From assembly GCA_030770535.1 (NCBI GenBank), contig JASVEC010000046.1, positions 1 to 64,000 on the forward strand: 64,000 bases of DNA, in the 5' to 3' direction. The notes under the pieces are model-generated. The model worked only from the letters and a program-made list of their open reading frames with translations. It was not told the DNA's origin and ran no database searches. Positions 1-10,921 of this stretch are shown piece by piece (the first letter of the stretch is position 1; every line of letters begins with the position of its first letter). The DNA comes from Batkoa obscura. Lineage: Eukaryota; Entomophthoromycota; Entomophthoromycetes; Entomophthorales; Batkoaceae. The position numbers and the translations under genes are program-made.

Positions 1-187
1 AACATTGAAAATTATTTAATATTAAAAAAATTAGTATTTGATAAAATTAAAAATGATAAGTTTTTTCTAGTACTTTAATTTAATAATTTAAATATGTATC
101 CAACCTCATCAAATATTATTAACTATGATATTCGATTCAAATAAAGAGCTAAAAACTCAAAACTTTATTAGATATAGTTGATTGAAA
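1..187. other. AT-rich flank, no gene seen
   Basis: Downstream flank of the first lipase gene, probably its 3' untranslated region and beyond. No coding or repeat signal was recognised. Confidence 0.5.
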
Positions 188-1261
188 TTAACATATGCCA
201 CCCAATTTAATACCCCAAATATTCAAATGATCTTCTACTGAAGGAGTATACCATTTCGAGGCGGAACAATTGGGATCTTCTAGATAATCATTATTACAAT
301 AAATATCTTTGTTTCCATTTATCCAGATCTCGTGATGATGATGATAATAATTGGATACAAATTTAAGCTGTGGAGGTAAATGAGGTACTATATCATCGCT
401 ATTAACAGCTCTAGTTAAAGTAAAAGTTTGCTGATTTAAATAGTGTGCGAATTCTTCATCTCCAATCCTTGGCTGGCCATAAGTGAAAACTTCTAATCTC
501 TCATCCTTTAAACTAAGCCTTTGTCTTAACATTAAAGCACTTAACACACTTATTGCACCGCCCAAGCTATGACCAACAACAACTAATTTGTAATGTTTAT
601 GTTTGTTCAATGACTCTTTTAATCTGTCAATATATAATGGTAATAAGCTATCAGTACATTGTTTGAACCCACGATGGACTTTATATTCTTTATTATTCAG
701 TGCAATAGAATCTTTAAAAACTTTGGCATCTTGAATGAAATTCCTTAACGTTGAGCTTCCACGGAAAGATAATACCACTACTTCCTTATTTTTATCAACT
801 GCTAGATAAGCTTTTGATTCGGTAGTTTTGTCATTATAAGTAGCTACATGTTGAATTGGTATTTCTTTACAATGCGAGCATGACCAGGCCTCTAAATTTG
901 TGTCATTACAGTAAGCTGCCCCAGCCAATCTAGCATAATATTTACTAGCTTGTATGTCACTCACTTTCAACTGAGTTGGGATCTCAGACGCTCGCAAAGT
1001 ATCCTCTTCCTGTGGTTCCAATTTCACATTTTCTTTTAAATAGTTCAAGTTTTCCATCAAGTCCTTAAAGTAGTCATCTTCAACTAAACTTCTATTAATA
1101 TTAATACTTGGGTCAATTTTATTATTATTTAAAGATAACACGTTAGAACTGGTAATATTAGTAGTAGCACTGTTGCGATCACTTTGAACTGTTTGGCATT
1201 GGGTTAATAATACTCCATAAAATAAAACAATAATCATTGAATTATTATAACTTAAGAGCAT
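188..1261 (-). CDS. Secreted class 3 lipase, Rhizomucor miehei type (copy 1)
   Basis: Intronless gene for a 357-residue extracellular triacylglycerol lipase, predicted to hydrolyse ester bonds of fats outside the cell. Residues 1-22 form a hydrophobic signal peptide. Residues 23-100 are a low-complexity, Asn/Ser/Thr-rich propeptide ending in a charged stretch (DYFKDLMENLNYLKENVKLEP). The alpha/beta hydrolase domain follows. The nucleophile elbow GHSLGGA gives Ser232, DDIVPHLPP gives Asp290, and the C-terminal DHL gives His345, so the triad looks complete. The oxyanion-type FRGSS motif is at 167-171. Paired cysteines (118, 128, 131, 202, 322, 332, 357) suit an extracellular fold. A HHHH run at 307-310 precedes the EIW motif. 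Its neighbours are paralogues on the same strand. Length and motif order match fungal Lipase_3 enzymes, with an unusually long pro-region. Confidence 0.95.
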   Translation of the reverse strand: MLLSYNNSMIIVLFYGVLLTQCQTVQSDRNSATTNITSSNVLSLNNNKIDPSININRSLVEDDYFKDLMENLNYLKENVKLEPQEEDTLRASEIPTQLKVSDIQASKYYARLAGAAYCNDTNLEAWSCSHCKEIPIQHVATYNDKTTESKAYLAVDKNKEVVVLSFRGSSTLRNFIQDAKVFKDSIALNNKEYKVHRGFKQCTDSLLPLYIDRLKESLNKHKHYKLVVVGHSLGGAISVLSALMLRQRLSLKDERLEVFTYGQPRIGDEEFAHYLNQQTFTLTRAVNSDDIVPHLPPQLKFVSNYYHHHHEIWINGNKDIYCNNDYLEDPNCSASKWYTPSVEDHLNIWGIKLGGIC

Positions 1262-2036
1262 CTTTATAATATATTATAGATAATTAATTCAATGTAAAAT
1301 TTTATAAATACAACGTTATAAGTTTTAAGGTTTTATATTTTTCCAATTTGCGTATGTTTGTAATCGCCATATTATAATCATATTACATGATCAGTTTACC
1401 TAATAGGAATATGTTTAACGAATAGTTTAGATTGTAAAGTATACTGTAAATTCGCCAAGTATAGTTTAATTCAAATGTTCTTTAGATTAATTGATTTACC
1501 TTCTGTAGTTTAATTATTTATTAATGTATCCAACTTCCCCGTCATTTAAATGTTTTTACTCAATCAAACTAATTAAATACTGGTCTAAATCCAAAGGAAA
1601 AGAGAATATTATATCATAGAGGAAATATGAATTCTTTGTTTTATTAGAAAATATCTGACTCAATAAGCTTATTATCTTTTAAATTAGCTTAACAACACGG
1701 AATTTAATTACTATCCGATTTTTACTTGGGAGAAATTCTGTTATTTCATCTTTTTATCATGTTTATTCTTAAATCTTTTATTATACTTCTAAATTATTAC
1801 GAGTACTGAAAAAATTATTAATTTCTTTTATGCAAATCTTGTCTTTGAATTAACAATTTATGTTGTTTAAATTGACAATTTACAGTTGAGTAAAATAAAC
1901 TGATTATAAGATATCATTGCATATATATCGAATACATATTTTTTTAACAAAATAAAATGTTGATGACATAATTTGTATATTGATTAGTAAAAACTTTTTA
2001 AGATGACTATATTATTTATAAACAAAGCTACTAAAT
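1262..2036. promoter_or_regulatory. Upstream region of lipase 1 with blocks shared by other lipase genes
   Basis: No ORF. About 280 bp above the start lies a block (around 1530-1575: ATTTAAATG, then ACTCAATCAAACTAATTAAAT) that recurs in degraded form above the other lipase genes (near 5935, 11200 and 14215). A second shared block is around 1710-1760 (CCGATTTTTACTTGGGAGAA). Conservation above several paralogues may mean shared control or simply a common duplicated ancestor; the sequence alone does not decide. Confidence 0.4.
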
Positions 2037-2134
2037 GGAGGTGTTTTTTTTGGTTTCCTCACTTTTCCGTTTTTAAAGCGCTATTTAAGTGAAAAATTTG
2101 CTAATAAAATTCTTAAGAAAAAAAATACTTCCCC
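2037..2134 (+). mobile_element. Short element of the GGGG family (98 bp)
   Basis: Non-autonomous, MITE-like copy beginning GGAGGTG and ending in TCCCC, flanked by the 4-bp duplication AAAT (2033-2036 and 2135-2138). Plus orientation means the TTTCAT...TTTTCC side comes first. Confidence 0.85.
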
Positions 2135-2471
2135 AAATATTTGTTTAAAATCATAAAATTCAAATTTAAATCTACTATTCGTAATGAATAAAAACTTTTT
2201 TGGCTTTATCACTTTTCTTATTAAGTATTATAAAATCTAATGCTCAAGACTTGTTTAGTTTATATTGTAAAAAGCTGAAAATTAAAATTTTTATAATAAC
2301 TTGGTGAAAAAATGCATAAAATATAAAAAAGCTATGAATAAAGTACAAAGTTATACTAGTAACAATAATAAAAAAATATAAATAAAAAATATTTACAATA
2401 AAAAGTTGAAGATGTAGCTAAAGTTCAGGATTCAATTTTTATATAATATTATATTTTCAATAAAAACATGT

Positions 2472-2570
2472 GGGGATGTATTTCTGTATTTAAGAATTTT
2501 ACTAACAAATTTTTCACTTAAATAGCGCTTAAAAAATGGAAAAAATAATGAAGTCAAAAAAAAGACTCCC
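2472..2570 (-). mobile_element. Short element of the GGGG family (99 bp)
   Basis: GGGGATG...CTCCC ends flanked by ATGT on both sides (2468-2471 and 2571-2574). This non-TA flank shows that the duplication is 4 bp rather than a Tc1-type TA. Confidence 0.85.
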
Positions 2571-2667
2571 ATGTGTTTATATAGTCTTATAATCCTGGGT
2601 GAAACTGATAATTATATGCTCCAAGTTGTATAATTAAAACAGACTTTGATCTATAAACACAATATAT

Positions 2668-2766
2668 GGGGCTGTTTTTTTTGGTTTCATAACTTTTTCC
2701 ATTTTTCAGGCGCTATTTGAGCAGAAAGATTATTAGTAAAACTATTAAGCAAAAAAATACATCCCC
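2668..2766 (+). mobile_element. Short element of the GGGG family (99 bp)
   Basis: GGGGCTG...ATCCCC ends with ATAT on both sides. Confidence 0.85.
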
Positions 2767-3284
2767 ATATGCTTATTATATAGGCTATAAAAAACAAACA
2801 AAAAAACAAAAAAACAAAAACAGGCCCAATAAGAATGATATAATTGAAAAGTAAATTAAGTAAGATACATAGTTTTTAATACAAAAGCAAAGCATAATAA
2901 ATACTTGGATAATTAAAATATAATTTATAAAACTACTTTTTACAATTTGTATTATTTTACTAAACTATACAAAACTATTAAAAGTTTAAACTAACTTTAA
3001 AACTTTTTTATCTAAACTGATTTATATAGGTGACATTATTTTATAGTTAATTTTAAATAAATCTATATTATTTTTTGTTCCTACTTTTGATGCTTTTTTG
3101 GTTTTTTCAAAAACAATTATTAAAACTTTACTTATTTTTTATATTTTATTATTAATAGGCTTAATAATCTTTGATATTTATAATAAAAATAAACTATAAT
3201 AATATTACTATTTTTTTGAATTTAATAGAAATTCCCGGATCAGTAAGCCCTTTAATAATATAGCCTATATGTCGATATTAACTG

Positions 3285-4040
3285 AAGTTGTAGTATATAA
3301 ATAAATGTATATTCCTATAAAAGCTTATTGAAAAATATTTATAAACAACTGTCTTATAGCCAACATTGTAAATTCGCTATTAAATAAACAAATAAATAAT
3401 TTCAACATTATATTATAATATTGATATATTACTAAGTTAATAAATAGCTGTATAGAAGGGAATGGTTAACCTCAAGACTATAACTAATCATCCTTATATA
3501 GTACAAGCAATATAGTAGTTCTTACTTATTATAATTATAATTGTTTACTTTTTAGCTATTTATTAACTTAATTATTAATAATTTAAGTAATTTTAATACT
3601 TAAGGATTGATCTTTATTATTTAGCAAACTACTTGCTTAATAAATATTGAAACTTTTAAATTTTCTATCATTTTTACAAAATAAGCTCGAATTAATTTTT
3701 AATTTTTTATAGATTTTATAACTTTAATTAAAATTATATCAGGTTTTTTAATCTATAAGATACTGAATAATACAGTTTATTATTAAGTTTAATAAAATAT
3801 AATTCGTTTTTATTGTTTTATATTTTCAATGCTTTTTGGCTCTATGATTGATTATAATATAGCAACTTAAGTGATTGTTATGTTATAATCAATCATAGAG
3901 CCGAAAAACAATATTTCACAAAAATTCCATAAACTCTGGATTACTATAAATAGCTATTAAAATCAATGTAAATGAATTACAGTGTTTATACAATATGCTT
4001 CTCCCTATTACATTAAAATTTTCAAAAAAATTATCTAAAG
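3285..4040 (-). mobile_element. Decayed remnant of the GGGG-family transposon (copy D)
   Basis: An old, heavily mutated and internally deleted copy in minus orientation. 3430-3570 matches the internal hairpin region of copies A and B (AGTTAATAAATAG...CTATTTATTAACTT). 3590-3800 matches the coding end of the transposase. 3940-4035 matches the start of its first ORF. A palindromic piece of the 460-bp repeat interrupts it at about 3823-3919. The outer ends could not be placed. Confidence 0.7.
3823..3919. repeat. Near-perfect palindrome made from two ends of the 460-bp repeat
   Basis: GGCTCTATGATTGATTATAA on the left is mirrored by TTATAATCAATCATAGAGCC on the right, around a short centre holding CTTAAG. 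Both arms match the right end of the 460-bp repeat family (compare 48260-48320). It looks like an internally deleted, head-to-head derivative and would form a strong hairpin. Confidence 0.75.
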
Positions 4041-4048
4041 TTTAACTA

Positions 4049-4086
4049 TATATAGTTATAGTTATAGTTATAGTTATAGTTATAGT
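4049..4086. repeat. TTATAG hexamer microsatellite
   Basis: About six tandem TTATAG units at the edge of the decayed transposon copy. Confidence 0.9.
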
Positions 4087-4304
4087 TTTTTGGAAACAGT
4101 TATAAAACTGTTTAAAAAATTCTACAATAACTTAATAATTTTAGCCATTTAACAAGAGTTTATAAAATTATATAAATTAATTTCTTTAATATGCAAAGTG
4201 TAATATATATATACCTTTATAGATGAAACTAAAAGCATTCAGTTCTTAAATTTTAAAAAATTACAGTTTACTTTATTATTTTACATGTTATTTTCAAATT
4301 AAAT

Positions 4305-4402
4305 GGGGCTGTTTTTTTTAGTTTCATTATTTTTCCATTTTTTAAGCGCTATTTATGTGGAAAAATTGTCAGTAAAATTCTTAAATACAAAAATACATCC
4401 CC
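4305..4402 (+). mobile_element. Short element of the GGGG family (98 bp)
   Basis: GGGGCTG...ATCCCC ends with AAAT on both sides (4301-4304 and 4403-4406). It lies about 200 bp past the stop of lipase copy 2. Confidence 0.85.
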
Positions 4403-4609
4403 AAATATTATTTATAATTAGCCATAAACATCTTCAAATTGCAAAAAAAAAGATTTAAACATAAACATGGCCTTAGTTTCGGCCTGTAATATACAGTACA
4501 GATATTTGGTTTAAGTAAATAACTATAACTATATAACTATATAAATAGATATATTAAAAATAAATTCATGATAGTTTGTCATAATTTATTGAAATTATCT
4601 TTATTATAA

Positions 4610-5689
4610 TCAACATAAACCACCTAATGTGATACCCCAAATTTTCAAGTGATCAAGTACTGAAGGAGTATACCATTTAGAAGCTGAACAACTAGGGTCT
4701 TCTAAGTAATCGTCATTGCAATAGACATCCTTACTCCCATTTACCCAGATCTCATTATGATGATGATGATAATCAGATATCAATTTGATTTTTGGGGGTA
4801 AGTGAGGCACTATATCATTGTTATTAACGACTCGAGCGAAAGTAAAAGTTTGCTTATTAAAATAACGTGCAAATTCCTTATCACCCACTCTTGGTTCGCC
4901 AAAAGTAAAAACTGCAAGCCTATCGTCTTTTAAGTTTAGATTTTGTCTTAAGATTAAAGTACTTAATGTAGCTATTGCACCACCTAGGCTATGACCAACA
5001 ATAACCAACTTATAACCATCGTACTTGTTTAGCAAGGTTTTTAAATCGTTAATATACAATGGTAATACCCTCTCACTACATTGTTTAAACCCGCGATGCA
5101 CTTTGTATTGTTTTTTATCAAATACAATTGGATCTTTGAAGAATTTAGCGTCTTGAATGAAATTCCTTAACGTTGAGCTTCCACGAAAGCCTAAAGTGAT
5201 TGCTTTTTTGATTTTGTCAATTGCTAAATAAGCTTTAGTTTGGGTTAATGTGTCAAGGTAAGTTCCTACATGCTGAACCGGAATTTCCTTACAATGGGAA
5301 CATGACCAGGCCTTTAGATTCGCGTCTTTACAATAAGCAGCTCCAGCCAATCTAGCATAATATTTGCTGGTTTGAACATCACTTACTTTCAGTTGAGATG
5401 GCATCTCAAACGCACGTGAATCAGGCATTTCTTGTGGCTCAAGTCTTACGTTTTTCTTTAAATAGTTTAAATTTTCCATCAAATTTTTAAAGTACTCATC
5501 TTCATTTGGATTCACCTCAGAACTATTAGCGTTTAGGGTAAGTTTATTTTGATTTGATGATAATACGTTACCATTAGCAATAATAACGGTACCATTCCTA
5601 GGACCATTCCCAACCGCTTGGTATTGGGCGATTAAAGATAAACCATATAAAAAAGTAGTAAAAACCGAACTGCTGTAGCTTAGGAGCAT
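4610..5689 (-). CDS. Secreted class 3 lipase, Rhizomucor miehei type (copy 2)
   Basis: Single-exon gene, 359 residues, paralogue of copy 1. Residues 1-24 form the signal peptide and roughly 25-100 a variable pro-region. The catalytic domain has FRGSS (168-172), GHSLGGA with Ser234, NDIVPHLPP with Asp292, and a C-terminal DHL with His347, so the triad is intact. Cysteines at 120, 130, 133, 204, 324, 334 and 359 match copy 1. The pro-region is much more diverged than the catalytic core, consistent with selection on the enzyme. It probably acts outside the cell on lipids. Substrate preference cannot be read from the sequence. Confidence 0.95.
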   Translation of the reverse strand: MLLSYSSSVFTTFLYGLSLIAQYQAVGNGPRNGTVIIANGNVLSSNQNKLTLNANSSEVNPNEDEYFKNLMENLNYLKKNVRLEPQEMPDSRAFEMPSQLKVSDVQTSKYYARLAGAAYCKDANLKAWSCSHCKEIPVQHVGTYLDTLTQTKAYLAIDKIKKAITLGFRGSSTLRNFIQDAKFFKDPIVFDKKQYKVHRGFKQCSERVLPLYINDLKTLLNKYDGYKLVIVGHSLGGAIATLSTLILRQNLNLKDDRLAVFTFGEPRVGDKEFARYFNKQTFTFARVVNNNDIVPHLPPKIKLISDYHHHHNEIWVNGSKDVYCNDDYLEDPSCSASKWYTPSVLDHLKIWGITLGGLC

Positions 5690-6702
5690 GTTTACTATAT
5701 TTTAAACTATTAGATTTTAACACCGAAGGTTAATAAATTCAATATACATTTTATAAGCCTTTTATACTCTCATAATGAACATATATTTGATATAGTTATA
5801 CCACAGCTTTATGTTTATGTGATGTGATTACCTGATAGAATCAGGATTAAAGAATAAGTGGGATTGCTGATTATAGACATATCCAATAGAAATAAATATC
5901 TCGTAATAACTTTAACTTTCATTACAATGTATTCCAACCCCCTATCACATTTAAATGGTCTAGCTTAATAAAATTAATTAAATAGCTACAATGACTTGAA
6001 AATAGAATAAAATATCCTACTTATGAGAAAAAAATTAGAATCCTTTATTTTCATTAAAGAATGCTCGGTAGTATCTTGTTTTTATACTTTAAGTTAAATT
6101 AGTGATGTGAAATTCGTCAACTACCCGAGTTTTTACTATAAAAAATGATTTCGTTTATTTGTTTTTCATATTTCTTCTTTAACGTTATTTCTCTCCCTTG
6201 TTCCAATTTTTTATAATTCAACTTGCTACCTTTAGTAACTACAGGATGGGGACGCTTAATAAGGAGGACTTAAATATCATAGTACAATGAGAAAAGAAAA
6301 TTAAAAATATTGATAATAGAATTGATATAAAATAATTAAATTTTAAACAAATTTATTGAAAATATGATGAGATACATAAGTTACCATTGTTAAAATAAAG
6401 AGAACAATAAATTGACTTATAAACTTTTAAAACAATTATATTAGCATATCAGTGTGATAGAGGGTTTTTTTGTTTATTTTTAGCATAAGTAAAATTTATT
6501 GAGTATAGTTTTCGACTTGAATTGGCATAGCCTTAAATAAAAAAATGTATTTTAATTTTATGAAGTTCTTAATAAACATCTCATTTCTTTCATTTGTTTT
6601 TTTTAAAACAGTTTCATAATCTCATATCATTTTTTAAAATTACAAGTTTTAACAAAAATAAAACCAGGCTTTGAAATTAATTTCTGTTTAAAATAGACGA
6701 CA
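5690..6702. promoter_or_regulatory. Upstream region of lipase 2, no gene
   Basis: AT-rich, without a credible ORF. 5930-5990 and 6110-6160 carry weakened versions of the two blocks found above lipase 1 (TTTAAATGG...ATTAATTAAAT and the CCGAGTTTTTACTAT stretch). Nothing else was recognised. Confidence 0.4.
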
Positions 6703-6799
6703 GCGATGGATTTTTTTGTTCAAGACTTTTACTGGTAATCTTTCCACTCAAATAGTGCTTGAAAAATGGAAAAAATAATGAAATCAAAAAAAACATTCC
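6703..6799 (-). mobile_element. Degenerate short element of the GGGG family
   Basis: Recognisable core (CCACTCAAATAGTGCTTGAAA) with damaged ends; no clear flanking duplication. Confidence 0.6.
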
Positions 6800-7462
6800 A
6801 GATCTTTATAATTTTATTGTTATTTTTATTTTTATTTTATATTATAATTTACTATATCATATTACTGGATTTATTGGTTTTTTTAAATTTCATATTATAA
6901 TACCTATAAATAAAAATAAAAATTATAAATTAAAAACAGTGTATATTATAGTAACTTAGCTAATATTAATTTGAACAAAAAGTTAAATAGTAATTTGTAA
7001 AGTTGTAATAACAATTTTATTAAAAAAAATTACAAAGTTATAAAGTTGATGCATTGTTTTATAAACTGTTAATATTCTTTAATTTAAAATAATTGTATTT
7101 GCTTTTGAACTGAATTAATTACTAATATCTTATTTAAATAGATATAGTTATTGCAGTATTATAAAGCAAATTTACTATAAGTATAAAGGTTATTATTTTT
7201 AAAATTATTATGTTTAATTAAAAATACTTTAAAAATAACCCTACTTATACAAATCAGTTTAGATAAAAAAGTTTTAAAGTTAATTTAAACTTTTAATAGT
7301 TTTAAATAATTTAATACATTTAAATAAACTATAAAATTTAATTTTACTATATACTTTAGTTGTCTAAATATTATTGCATTTTGTTTTTATATAAACTTAT
7401 ATTATTTAACTTACTTTTTTAACTCTTTTATCATTATTTTATATAGTTTGTTGATAGATTTT
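6800..7462. other. AT-rich intergenic DNA, no gene seen
   Basis: A small open frame here is low-complexity and partly covers the degenerate short element. Nothing else was recognised. Confidence 0.4.
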
Positions 7463-7466
7463 ATAT

Positions 7467-7562
7467 GATGGTGTTTTTTTGACCTTATCACTTTTTCCAT
7501 CTTAAGCGCTACTTGGGTTGAAAAATTCTTAGCAAAATTCTTAAACGAAAAAATACATCACC
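7467..7562 (+). mobile_element. Short element of the GGGG family (96 bp), first of an abutting pair
   Basis: GATGGTG...CATCACC ends with ATAT on both sides. The right ATAT (7563-7566) is also the left duplication of the next copy, so one copy inserted exactly into the flank of the other. Confidence 0.8.
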
Positions 7563-7566
7563 ATAT

Positions 7567-7665
7567 GGGGATGTTTTTTTTGGCTTCATTACTTTTTCCA
7601 TTTTTTAAGCGCTATTTGAGTGAAAAAACTGTTAGTAAAGTTGTTAAACATAAAAATACATCCCC
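7567..7665 (+). mobile_element. Short element of the GGGG family (99 bp), second of an abutting pair
   Basis: Well-preserved GGGGATG...CATCCCC copy, ATAT on both sides. Confidence 0.9.
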
Positions 7666-7710
7666 ATATAATAGCTATTTTTAGTTAAAAATATAATAAA
7701 AATATAATAT

Positions 7711-7809
7711 GGGGATGTTTTTTTTGGCTTCATTATTTTTTCCATCTTTTAAGCGCTATTTGAGTGAAAAAACTGTTAGTAAAATTCTTAAATACAAAAA
7801 TACATTCCC
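7711..7809 (+). mobile_element. Short element of the GGGG family (99 bp)
   Basis: GGGGATG...CATTCCC with ATAT on both sides; 45 bp from the preceding copy, in the same orientation and very similar to it. Confidence 0.9.
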
Positions 7810-8195
7810 ATATACATTTCTAGATTTTTATTGTAAACTGTTTTTTTATTTCTATAAAATATTATTTCAATAAGGATTTATTTGTTTTTATCTATGTTTT
7901 ATTATTGTCATTGCCAATATAGCTTCGTACTTTATCAAATAATTTTATTATATATTCTATATATTTTTTTACCAAATTATTATAAACTTTTTTTGAACTT
8001 TTGGCTTCTCATAATTAATATAGAATAACTAAGTTTTAAGCACTAAATTTTATAAATACATTAATATTATAACATTAAAAGCTGTACTACAAATATCAAT
8101 TTGTTAATATTTTTTTATTATGATATATTTTTATAAATTTAAAGCTTAAAAAATATTAGAATAGTTATAGTAAAAACTTAATCTATAATATATAT

Positions 8196-8294
8196 GGGGA
8201 TGTATTTTTGTATTTAAGAATTTTACTAACAATTTTTCCGCTTAAATAGTGCTTAAAAAATCGAAAAAATAATGAAGTCAAAAAAAACACTCCC
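8196..8294 (-). mobile_element. Short element of the GGGG family (99 bp)
   Basis: GGGGATG...ACTCCC with ATAT on both sides. Confidence 0.88.
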
Positions 8295-8841
8295 ATATGA
8301 TTTAAGATAAAATATTATTAAGCTATTTAAAGACTTAAAGCTTTGGTTGTTTTATTGCAGTCTAAAACTTTTGTATAATTAATCTTTATAAAAATCATGC
8401 TGTATTAAGTTTTAACCTATACTAATTAAGTGGAATAAAAATAATAAAGTATTATTTAATTAGAAAATTATAATCTATTATCAAAAATCCTCATAAAAAG
8501 GTCAAAGTTATTAAAAAACTTAAAAAGTAATATAAAACAAAACATATCATCTTTATAACAAAATATCATAATAATAATAATAATAATGATAAAAGTCATG
8601 ATTTGAAACTAATTTTAAACTAGCATCTTTGGTTTAATTGTAATAATTAATAAATTTGTTTATTATAACTAATAAAAGCTTTATTTTCCAAAAAAATAAT
8701 ACTAGCTGCTATATTAGTGCTTATGTTAAATAATAGAAAAATGTCTACCAAACTTATGATTCTGAGTATTATCTAGCATAAAATTCTGATTTAAACCTTG
8801 TTAAGCATATGTAGCTGACTATTAAACATCGTTTTGAGGTA
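8295..8841. other. AT-rich intergenic DNA
   Basis: No gene seen. A short ATA/AAT run lies near 8570-8590. Confidence 0.4.
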
Positions 8842-9301
8842 TGAAATCTGGTACTCAGGGTTTGGAGTCAAGAGCAGCTATTGCTGGGTTGACTACACCA
8901 TAAGTCGAAAGGTCTTAGTTTATGTGACTAAGGTAGACTTGGATTATGAGGAATAGCACGTAATAGGTTACAAGCTATATAAGACAGATAGAATAGACAA
9001 TACTAATGTAAAATCTACGCAAAATACTATTAAGGAAACTTAGTGGCTTTATTAAATGTTCGAGCTATCAGGGAATAATTCAGTTAAAAAGCGTGGAGTT
9101 ACTATGTTCTAAAATCTCTTGTATACTACAATGAGTATAGATATCAAAGCAAGAGGATAATATTCTTTGAGACGAAGATAGAAATTCTTATAGTAAATCA
9201 AAATAAGAACATGAGATTAATTGTCCCTAAACTCGAGAATGTAGCAGCTTGGGCGATTATTATGCTGTGATTAACCATGGGACTGACAAAGCGATATTTC
9301 A
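8842..9301 (+). mobile_element. 460-bp repeat, copy 1 (unclassified)
   Basis: Starts TGAAATCTGGTACTCAG and ends GACAAAGCGATATTTCA, so the outermost 6 bp (TGAAAT/ATTTCA) are inverted. Four other near-full copies occur at 22.5, 29.6, 47.1 and 48.3 kb. No coding potential. No clean target duplication. It could be a non-autonomous DNA element; I cannot assign a superfamily. Confidence 0.75.
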
Positions 9302-9861
9302 AAGAGGATGAGAAAGTGCATAGAATTAATGCTAAAACATTTAAAGTTATTTTAAGGCAGGAACAAAAACTAATAAGCTATAGACTTATTAAAAAAGTGA
9401 TATTAAGTATAACAAAAAAATAGTAAACAGTAATTAATGCTAAAAAAAGGTCTACTAAATATTAAAATAAATAAACTATTATATCAGTTAAAAATATAAG
9501 TAAGAAAATATATATATTTATATTTATATTTAATATTTTAAAATTTAAAATTTAAATTTTAAATATAATAATTTTAATATATTAATAAAAATTCTTATTT
9601 AAATCATTATTTTAAAGTAAACTGATTACAAAATTAAGTGAAACTGAAGGTAGTTTACACTCAATTCTATAAACTTAAAGTTACTTATTTTTATTCAATT
9701 TGTTTTTTAACACTTCAATATGCTAGTTGTAAAAATTTCAAACTTATAAAACAACAAAAAATGCAAACATGTGCTTAGTATCAAAGATACTGTATAAATC
9801 TATTTAACCAAACCAATGTGAATAGACATATAATCTAAAATGATTAAAAAAGATTTTACAG
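9302..9861. other. AT-rich intergenic DNA
   Basis: Low-complexity A/T runs around 9500-9590; no gene or mobile element recognised. Confidence 0.4.
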
Positions 9862-10921
9862 TTAAAAAACACCACCTAATTTGGTACTTCAAATGCTCAA
9901 ATGACCAGATATCAAAGGGATATAATATTTAGAAGCTGAATGATTAGGATCGTCTAAATACTTACCATTGCAATAGGTATCTTTTTTATCATTTACCTAG
10001 ATCTCATTATGGTGGTGGCAGTAATTAGATAAAAAATTGATCCGTGGAGGCAAATGAGGCACTGTATCGCTATTATTAACAGCTTTTGTTGAGCCGAAGC
10101 TCTGTTAATTTAAATAGCGTACAAATTCACTATCACCTACTATTGGTTCACAATAAGTAAAAGCTGCAAATCCATTGTACTTTGAGTCTAGATTTTGTCT
10201 TAAAACCAAAGTACTTAATATAGCTATTACACCACCTAAGCTATGACCAACAGCTAGCTTATGGTCTTCTTTTACTCAATAATGCTTTTAACCCACCAAT
10301 ATACAATGATAATAGTCTATCTGTATCTGTATCTGTATCTGTATATTGGTTAAACTCATGGTACATTATATATGCTTGCCTATCGAGTATAATCCGATCC
10401 TTGAAAAATTTACCATTTTGAATAAAATTTTTAATCTTGAACTTTCACAGAAGCGTAATACTACCACTTTCTTTTCTTTATCAATCAATAAACAAGCCTT
10501 GGGCTCTGTTGATTTATCAAAGTAAGTAGCCGCATGTTGAACTAAGATTTCTTTACAATGGGAGCATGACTAGCTCTTTAAGGTTTTAGCATTACAACAA
10601 GCTGCATCTAATAATCGAACGTAATATTTACTGATCTAAATATCACTTAATTTCAGTTGGATTGGCGTCTCAAACATACGTGGAATGGGTTCCTCATGTG
10701 GTTCCAGTTTCACATTTTCTTTTCAAGTTTTCAATTAAGTTTTTAAAGTAAGCTTCTTCAGCCAAATTCCCATTAGTATAGCCACTTAGCTTGGACATGT
10801 TACTGTTTACTGATAGCTCGTTACCATTATCATAGCTGCTTTCAACCACTTAGCACTAGTAGGTTAAGGATAAGCCATATAACAAAGCAATAAAGGCTAG
10901 ACTATCAGGCTTTAAGAGCAT
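9862..10921 (-). pseudogene. Decayed secreted lipase gene
   Basis: A host lipase paralogue with the same length and layout as its neighbours, now broken. Read on the minus strand it begins MLLKPDSLAFIALLYGLSL and ends LGGVF plus stop. Between them it keeps GHSLGG (near 10240) and the SCSHC motif (near 10560), but these fall in different frames. A stop codon replaces the conserved Trp just before SCSHC, and several small insertions and deletions are present. A TCTGTA microsatellite has expanded inside the gene at 10319-10344. No full-length reading frame remains. Confidence 0.9.
10319..10344. repeat. TCTGTA microsatellite in the lipase pseudogene
   Basis: About four TATCTG units in tandem, absent from the intact paralogues; it adds residues and shows relaxed constraint. 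Confidence 0.9.

Noticed and set aside
6759-6959. 66-residue low-complexity frame
   Set aside because: Begins in the degenerate short element and continues in A/T-rich noise.
7463-7566. Tc1/mariner-type TA duplication for the short elements
   Set aside because: TA fits the common ATAT flanks, but copies with AAAT, ATGT and ATAA on both sides, and the empty sites in copy A, require 4 bp.
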